DNA from: CAXGUU01 sp964012875
Lineage (GTDB): Bacteria > Pseudomonadota > Gammaproteobacteria > Ga0077536
Length of the DNA stretch: 10,357 bases
Assembly: GCA_964012875.1 (NCBI GenBank)
Contig: CAXGUU010000109.1
Location: forward strand, 1 to 10,357
Direction of reading: 5' to 3'
In this document: in pieces, positions 6,054 through 10,357 of the stretch
Numbering within the stretch: position 1 is the first letter of the stretch
How the letters are laid out: each line of letters begins with the position of its first letter
The notes under the pieces: model-generated
What the model was told of the DNA's origin: nothing
What the model saw: only the letters and a program-made list of their open reading frames with translations
Databases searched by the model: none
Translations under genes and position numbers: made by a program

Positions 6054-7199
6054 ATGTCGAAAGCCGACCCCACCCCACTACGCCTGTGCGCCGTCGACAA
6101 CAAGCGTACGACCAATGACTTCATCCGCGTCCCATGGGCGGTTTACGCCGATGATCCCCATTGGATTCCCCCGCTCGAACTGGAGCGCAAGGAGGCCTTG
6201 TCGCCCAAACAGCCGGTTTTCGAGCACCTGGAATGGCAAGGATGGGTCGGCTATGACGGTGCGCGACCAGTCGCACGAATCAGCGCACAGATAGACCGGC
6301 TTCACCTCGAACACCACGGCGATGCAACAGGTTTTTTTGGATTTCTTGAAGGGCCGGACGATCCGGCCGCTTTCGGTCAGCTATTGGAGACGGCGGAAGC
6401 ATGGTGCCGGGAACGCGGCGTCGCTCGGATCAGGGGCCCTTTCGGTCTCAATATCAATCAGGAAGTCGGACTTTTAGTGGACGGTTTTGAAACATCACCG
6501 TATTTCATGATGACACACGCACGGCCTTATTACGCCCGGCATCTGGAGCAGCACGGCTATCGCAAGGCAAAGGATCTGTTCGCCTATCTGATCAGCGCGA
6601 ATTTTCAGCCGCCGCCCGTTATGGCATCGCTGTTTGAACGCCTGAAACGTCGCGTCAAAATTCGCGCGCTTGATCCCAAGCGCGTAGATGAAGATCTCGC
6701 GTCCGTGTGTGAAATCTTCAATGACGCATGGTCCGACAACTGGGGCTTCGTGCCGTTCACACAGACTGAATTCAAGACCATCGGCCGTGAGATGCTCATG
6801 CTGATACCGCCGGACTTCATTCAAATTGCCGAAATGGACGGTGAACCAGTCGCGTTCATTGTGCTGCTACCTAACATCAACGAATGCATTGCAGACCTCA
6901 ACGGCAAGTTGTTGCCCTTCGGCTGGGCCAAACTCCTGGGACGTTTGAAATTCGGCTATCCAAAAACAGCTCGCATACCACTGATGGGCGTACGCAAGCG
7001 ACTGCACAATACCCGCCTCGGTCCGGGGCTGGCCTTGTCCGTAGTCGAGTCATTACGCGAGCCCGGACTGCGCAAGGGCCTCGAACTGGTCGAGATGTCG
7101 TGGATTCTTGAGGACAATGAGGCGATGAAAAACATCATCGAGACGCTCGGCGGGTACCAATCGAAGCGTTATCGGATTTACGAGAAAGCACTGGGTTGA
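6054..7199 (+). CDS. YghO-like GNAT-fold acyltransferase, candidate bacterial ceramide synthase
   Basis: A 381-residue cytoplasmic protein. Landmarks are VPWAVYADDPHWIPPLELERK (26-46), RISAQIDRLHL with HGDATGFFGFLE (75-99), RGPFGLNINQEVGLLVDGF (127-145), a HARPYY block (155-160), and a C-terminal GNAT half with MGVRKRLHNTRLGPG (311-325) and AEMSWILEDN-like residues at 346-355. From memory, this pattern belongs to the family of E. coli YghO, often mislabelled dATP pyrophosphohydrolase. The Caulobacter bacterial ceramide synthase (CC_1154), which N-acylates a sphingoid base using an activated acyl donor, is in the same GNAT-related family. Start: the frame opens at GTG 5973, but family similarity begins only after ATG 6054, which lacks a good ribosome site. 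No serine palmitoyltransferase is in the window, so the specific role is inference. It is followed 22 bp later by the nucleotidyltransferase gene. Confidence 0.75.
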   Translation: MSKADPTPLRLCAVDNKRTTNDFIRVPWAVYADDPHWIPPLELERKEALSPKQPVFEHLEWQGWVGYDGARPVARISAQIDRLHLEHHGDATGFFGFLEGPDDPAAFGQLLETAEAWCRERGVARIRGPFGLNINQEVGLLVDGFETSPYFMMTHARPYYARHLEQHGYRKAKDLFAYLISANFQPPPVMASLFERLKRRVKIRALDPKRVDEDLASVCEIFNDAWSDNWGFVPFTQTEFKTIGREMLMLIPPDFIQIAEMDGEPVAFIVLLPNINECIADLNGKLLPFGWAKLLGRLKFGYPKTARIPLMGVRKRLHNTRLGPGLALSVVESLREPGLRKGLELVEMSWILEDNEAMKNIIETLGGYQSKRYRIYEKALG

Positions 7200-7221
7200 A
7201 GCGCCCGGTTACGAGTATCCG

Positions 7222-8019
7222 TTGAACAGCCCATCGCAGCCCGTTGCAAGTGTCGTGCTTGCAGGCGAACGCGTCGGCGGGAACGCGTTGGCGAAACACC
7301 TGCACCTGCCCGCCGCAGTGCTGGCTGAAGTCGGCGGCGTGCCGTCAATCGGCAGGGTCATGTCGGCCCTCGATGCCAGCGCGATAACCGGCAATGGCCT
7401 CATCGTTGGACCAGCGCAGGATGTTCTCGACGCCGCTCCCCGGATCAGGGCGCTGGCCACGCAGTATAACTTTGCCTGGCTGCCGCCGGCGTCAGGGCCC
7501 TCGGCAAGCGCAGCCCTGGGAGCGCGACATCTGTCCAGCCTGCCACTACTTGTGACCACGGCTGATCACGCGCTTTTAACCACTGCAATTATCGACGCTT
7601 TCAGCCGGGATGCCCTCACCTGCGATGCTGACTTTGTCGTCGGGCTGGTCGACTATGACCGGGTCATGGCAGCATTTCCCGATACGCGTCGCACCAGGCT
7701 CCGATTCGCCGACGCGAGTTTCTGCGGCGCAAACTTGTTCCTGCTCAAAACGTCGGCTGCCCTTCGTGTGCTTGAATTCTGGCAACAGCTTGAACACGAC
7801 CGGAAAAAACCGTGGCGCATGGCAACAAAACTCGGCATTCGTACATTATTCAGCTACCTGCTCGGCCTACTGAACACCCGAGATGCTTTTGGCGCAATTT
7901 CGGCGCGCGCCGGGGCACGTGTGGGATTCGTAAAAATAAGCACGGCGCGCGCCGCGATTGATGTGGATTCAGTCGCCGATTGGAAGCTCGCTAATCAAAT
8001 CGTCGAAACCGATGGCTGA
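7222..8019 (+). CDS. MobA-like nucleotidyltransferase-fold protein with altered signature
   Basis: A 265-residue GT-A/Rossmann nucleotidyltransferase-fold protein. The N-terminal VVLAGERVGG (11-20) and VGGVPSIGRVMSAL (37-50) resemble the nucleotide-binding start of MobA/GlmU/IspD-like enzymes. TTADHALL (112-119, Asp115) is in the place of the metal-binding Asp. A GANLFLL segment (169-175) and AIDVDSVAD near the end (245-253, Asp247, 249, 253) fit the second metal site. The usual lysine of the PxKxL signature is replaced by Ala32 in HLPAAVLAEVGG, so NTP binding may be changed. Start is TTG at 7222, the only start that gives the complete fold without overlapping the upstream gene; the ribosome site is weak. 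It overlaps the hydroxylase gene by 8 bp. The substrate is unknown; sugar-1-phosphate or polyol/choline-phosphate activation are possibilities. Confidence 0.7.
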   Translation: MNSPSQPVASVVLAGERVGGNALAKHLHLPAAVLAEVGGVPSIGRVMSALDASAITGNGLIVGPAQDVLDAAPRIRALATQYNFAWLPPASGPSASAALGARHLSSLPLLVTTADHALLTTAIIDAFSRDALTCDADFVVGLVDYDRVMAAFPDTRRTRLRFADASFCGANLFLLKTSAALRVLEFWQQLEHDRKKPWRMATKLGIRTLFSYLLGLLNTRDAFGAISARAGARVGFVKISTARAAIDVDSVADWKLANQIVETDG

Positions 8020-8767
8020 ATCGCGACTCAAACGGCTGAAACGCGCTACGGTACATCGGGCGGGTAAAAGATTTTTGCGGGCGATCCTGAATTTCCAGGG
8101 TCGGCATTCTGAAATTGGCATCGAACCGATCCTCGCGAACTCGACATTTTCGTGGGTGGAGCAGCTCGAATCGAACTGGAAAACGATCCGTCGCGAATTC
8201 GACCACGTGTGGCAGCGGCCCGAAGACATCCCCGCGTTCCACCAGATTTCTCCGGATCAGGCCCGGATTTCCGTCGGCGATAACTGGAAAACATACGGGT
8301 TATACATTTTCGGGCAGACAGTAGAACCCAATTGCAGCGAATGTCCGGAAACAGCAGCCCAGTTGCGTGACATTCCGGGCCTACAGAACGCATGGTTTTC
8401 CATCCTGGCACCTGGCTACCATATTCCTGCCCACCGAGGACCAACGCGCGCGCTTGTCCGGGTTCACCTCGGGCTGAGGATCCCTGCGCAAGCCGAAAAA
8501 TGCTGGCTACGCGTAGATCAGGAGGTGACCCACTGGCAGGAAGGCCACTGCCTGCTGTTCGACGACACCTACGAACACGAAGTAAAAAACGAAACCGATG
8601 AGTACCGGTGCGTACTCTTTGTTGACGTCGATCGTCCCATGGATCGCGTCGGCTCCGCGTTTAACCGCTCGGTACTACGACTCGTGCAGGCCAGTCACTA
8701 CGTTAAAGACCCGATTGCAAACCTCGCGGCATGGAATCAGCGCAAGCGCGGGGATACCGATGTCTAG
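8012..8767 (+). CDS. Aspartyl/asparaginyl beta-hydroxylase-family 2-oxoglutarate oxygenase
   Basis: A 251-residue Fe(II)/2-oxoglutarate oxygenase of the Asp_Arg_Hydrox (AspH/LpxO) family. The core reads HIPAHRGPTRALVRVHLGLRIP (137-158), then W175, EGHCLLFDDTYEHEV (177-191) and a strand with Arg199. His141 and His189 fit the two iron ligands. The residue two after His141 is Gly143 (HRG) where many family members have Asp, as in the two-His site of mammalian AspH; LpxO has HxD. Arg199 fits the 2-oxoglutarate carboxylate anchor. The basic N terminus (residues 1-27) may contact membrane or acidic lipid. The start is ATG 8012, whose ATGGCTGA overlap with the preceding stop indicates translational coupling. 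In a lipid-related cluster it may hydroxylate a lipid acyl chain, as LpxO does on lipid A; this is inference. Confidence 0.85.
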   Translation: MAESRLKRLKRATVHRAGKRFLRAILNFQGRHSEIGIEPILANSTFSWVEQLESNWKTIRREFDHVWQRPEDIPAFHQISPDQARISVGDNWKTYGLYIFGQTVEPNCSECPETAAQLRDIPGLQNAWFSILAPGYHIPAHRGPTRALVRVHLGLRIPAQAEKCWLRVDQEVTHWQEGHCLLFDDTYEHEVKNETDEYRCVLFVDVDRPMDRVGSAFNRSVLRLVQASHYVKDPIANLAAWNQRKRGDTDV

Positions 8768-8802
8768 AGACCTTCCGCGGCGCATTGCGCGCCGGGCCTG
8801 CG

Positions 8803-8831
8803 TCGATTAGCGCTGGTGAACATGCTAAAGT
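8803..8831 (+). promoter_or_regulatory. Possible internal promoter before the second nucleotidyltransferase gene
   Basis: In the 106-bp gap after the hydroxylase gene, TGCTAAAGT (8823-8831) looks like an extended -10. TCGATT (8803-8808, 3 of 6) sits 17 bp upstream of the -10 hexamer. The predicted start near 8838 gives a leader of about 36 nt. This gap is the only sizeable one inside the plus-strand cluster, so a second transcription start is plausible but unproven. Confidence 0.3.
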
Positions 8832-8873
8832 CGCGGCCGCTGCAAAAGCCCTTCCTACTGAAACCTAGGCGTT

Positions 8874-9632
8874 ATGAGAGCAATCATCCTTAGTGCCGGC
8901 CAAGGTCGGCGACTGCTGCCTTTGACAGCCGAGCACCCTAAAGCCGCACTCGCAGTCGGCCCGCAAAGCGTGTTGGAGTGGCAGTTACAGGAAATTAGCC
9001 AGTGCAATGTCGACGAAGTCGTCGTGGTCAGCGGATTTGGCGCCGAGCACATCGATGCGGTTATTGAGCGCCAGCGTTATGTCAGCGCTCGCGCGGTATA
9101 CAACCCGTTCTACGCGCAGTGCGACAACCTCGGTACCTGCTGGATAGCGCGTCACGAAATGCAAGGGCCCTTCCTGATTATCAACGGCGATACCTTGTTC
9201 GAGGCAGCGATACTGCAACGCCTGTTGTCGAACTGCGATAGGGCTCCAATTACCCTGGTCACGGACAGTAAAACAAGCTACGACGACGATGACATGAAAG
9301 TTGTTGTCGAGGATGGCCGCCTGCGCCGCGTTGGTAAGCAACTCGACCAACAATCAGTCAATGGCGAATCCATAGGGATGATGCATTTTGACCGTACTGG
9401 CGCGACGGCCTTCCGGGGGCAGCTCGACCACATGATGAGGCACGGAACAGGTCTTAAACAGTGGTATCTATCTGTCATCGATTCGCTGGCCGCTCAGGAC
9501 ATTGTCACCACCTGCCCGATAGACGGCCACAGTTGGTGCGAGATCGATGACCGCGACGATCTTGAAAAAGCGTCACGCATCGTTTCCGGGTGGGAACGGT
9601 CCCTCGCACCAATCGCAGCCCTGGGCTCCTAG
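8874..9632 (+). CDS. LicC-like NTP transferase (phosphocholine cytidylyltransferase family)
   Basis: A 252-residue nucleotidyltransferase with an intact signature. It has ILSAGQGRRLLPLT (5-18), the catalytic lysine in EHPKAALAVG (Lys23), the metal-binding Asp106 in LIINGDTLF, DDDDMKVVVEDGRLRRVGK (137-155), GESIGMMHFD (164-173) and WCEIDDRDDLEKA (221-233) supplying the second metal site. These features match the NTP_transferase branch often annotated as phosphocholine cytidylyltransferase, which forms a CDP- or NDP-activated alcohol or sugar from NTP and the phosphorylated substrate. The actual substrate cannot be read from sequence. The ATG at 8874 has only a weak AGG upstream. The HIT gene follows after 11 bp. 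Unlike the other nucleotidyltransferase of the cluster, this one looks fully active. Confidence 0.85.
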   Translation: MRAIILSAGQGRRLLPLTAEHPKAALAVGPQSVLEWQLQEISQCNVDEVVVVSGFGAEHIDAVIERQRYVSARAVYNPFYAQCDNLGTCWIARHEMQGPFLIINGDTLFEAAILQRLLSNCDRAPITLVTDSKTSYDDDDMKVVVEDGRLRRVGKQLDQQSVNGESIGMMHFDRTGATAFRGQLDHMMRHGTGLKQWYLSVIDSLAAQDIVTTCPIDGHSWCEIDDRDDLEKASRIVSGWERSLAPIAALGS

Positions 9633-9643
9633 CGGGCCGACCG

Positions 9644-10075
9644 TTGCACGAGACCATCACCAAATTCGGCTACCCCGATACGTTGGTCCGCTCCTACCAG
9701 CACTGGGTTGTCCTGCTACGACCCCAGCAAGCGACCCTGGGCGCGTTGATCCTGGCGTGCACGGAGTCGGTGGAGGCCTTCAGCGACGTTTCGGCCGCGG
9801 CGATGTCCGAACTCAGTACTGTCATCAGTAATATTGAATCAACGCTGTCCGCCCGATTCGACTACCAGAAAATCAACTACTTGATGTTGATGATGGTCGA
9901 CCCGCATGTCCATTTTCATGTGCTTCCGCGCTACGCCGGACCAACTGATTTCAGTGGCGTCACGTTCCTCGACCCGGGATGGCCTGGTCCACCGCAAATA
10001 GGGAGTGCCACTGAGATCGACGGTGATGGGTTCGAGCGCCTGAGGCAGGAATTGATCGCCATCTGGCCGAAATAA
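9644..10075 (+). CDS. HIT-family protein (histidine triad hydrolase/transferase)
   Basis: A 143-residue histidine-triad protein. HWVVLLRPQQATLGALIL (20-37) is the N-terminal fold, and NYLMLMMVDPHVHFHVLPRY (78-97) holds the full triad His88, His90 and His92 that defines the nucleotide-phosphate site. HIT enzymes hydrolyse or transfer nucleotidyl groups through a His-NMP intermediate. The start is uncertain. GTG 9590 would overlap the preceding gene by 43 bp and add 18 residues unlike the family. TTG 9644, 11 bp after the upstream stop, gives MHETITKFGYPDTLV, which agrees with my memory of the family N terminus. Downstream of two nucleotidyltransferases it may process an NDP-activated intermediate or by-product, which is inference. 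Confidence 0.85.
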   Translation: MHETITKFGYPDTLVRSYQHWVVLLRPQQATLGALILACTESVEAFSDVSAAAMSELSTVISNIESTLSARFDYQKINYLMLMMVDPHVHFHVLPRYAGPTDFSGVTFLDPGWPGPPQIGSATEIDGDGFERLRQELIAIWPK

Positions 10076-10100
10076 ACGCCTTCGGCTTGTCTGCCACCCT

Positions 10101-10357
10101 TCAATCGGGTTCCGGCTGGGTCACAACGCGTACCCGGCCCTTTGACCCCGTCTTGAAAGTGTCGTCGTCGAGAAAATACAGAATAGATTCACTGGCGATG
10201 GCCTGCCGCGCGCGCTCAACATAAGCCTTACCGTCGAGATCAAGACGGTCTTTGCCGGGCTCGAATATCAGGAAATGGCTGTGCGCGCTCAACGACTCAT
10301 CAGCTCCGGGACGGCGATAAATGATAGACGCTGGCTCGCCGGTTACCTCAATCTTTT
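10101..10357 (-). CDS. C-terminal end of an unrecognised protein (partial)
   Basis: The minus-strand frame is open from the right edge to a TGA at 10101-10103, giving about 85 residues. It includes IIYRRPGADESL, AHSHFLIFEPGKDRLDLDG and ESILYFLDDDTFKTGSKGRVRVV. It is mildly basic and acidic in alternation, has no membrane segment, and I do not recognise a family. A TTG at 10292 could be a start, but the frame continues upstream with sensible composition, so I treat it as the 3' end of a gene beginning outside the window. It converges on the HIT gene with a 25-bp gap and no obvious terminator. Confidence 0.55.
   Translation of the reverse strand, partial: KIEVTGEPASIIYRRPGADESLSAHSHFLIFEPGKDRLDLDGKAYVERARQAIASESILYFLDDDTFKTGSKGRVRVVTQPEPD

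Noticed and set aside
9590..9643. GTG start for the HIT protein overlapping the nucleotidyltransferase gene by 43 bp
   Set aside because: The extra 18 residues are read from the other gene's frame and do not fit the HIT family N terminus; TTG 9644 fits better.

Overview
The window is moderately GC-rich bacterial chromosome, almost certainly from a gammaproteobacterium. The leftward block is rnr, rlmB, rpsF, rpsR, a DUF2232-type membrane protein and rplI. From memory, this is the order seen in Pseudomonas and relatives, including the membrane gene between rpsR and rplI and a tRNA-Leu next to rnr. Ribosomal protein S6 also closely follows the gammaproteobacterial type. The strain cannot be named from the sequence; the non-core genes suggest an environmental, possibly uncultured lineage.

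Region 1 (1-5226, minus strand) is conserved core. It is RNA surveillance and rRNA methylation (rnr, rlmB, overlapping by 14 bp), then a terminator and a strong promoter. These are followed by a short leader with a hairpin resembling the S6:S18 autoregulatory element, and then rpsF-rpsR-DUF2232-rplI. rplI runs off the left edge.

Region 2 (5226-5904) holds a complete tRNA-Leu(CAG) with its own promoter, divergent from rnr. A leftward cupin gene follows whose active-site residues match the acetylacetone-cleaving dioxygenase Dke1.

Region 3 (5905-6053) is a divergent intergenic region with weak promoter-like elements and one perfect DnaA-box nonamer.

Region 4 (6054-10075, plus strand) has five tightly packed genes: a YghO/bacterial-ceramide-synthase-like GNAT protein, a degenerate MobA-like nucleotidyltransferase fold, an AspH/LpxO-type 2-oxoglutarate hydroxylase, a LicC-like nucleotidyltransferase and a HIT protein. 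Together they look like a lipid-modification cassette: N-acylation to a ceramide-like lipid, hydroxylation, and nucleotide activation or turnover of a polar head group. The domain families are read from sequence; the shared pathway is inference. This is the most likely place for an undescribed system. A partial leftward gene of unrecognised function ends the window.
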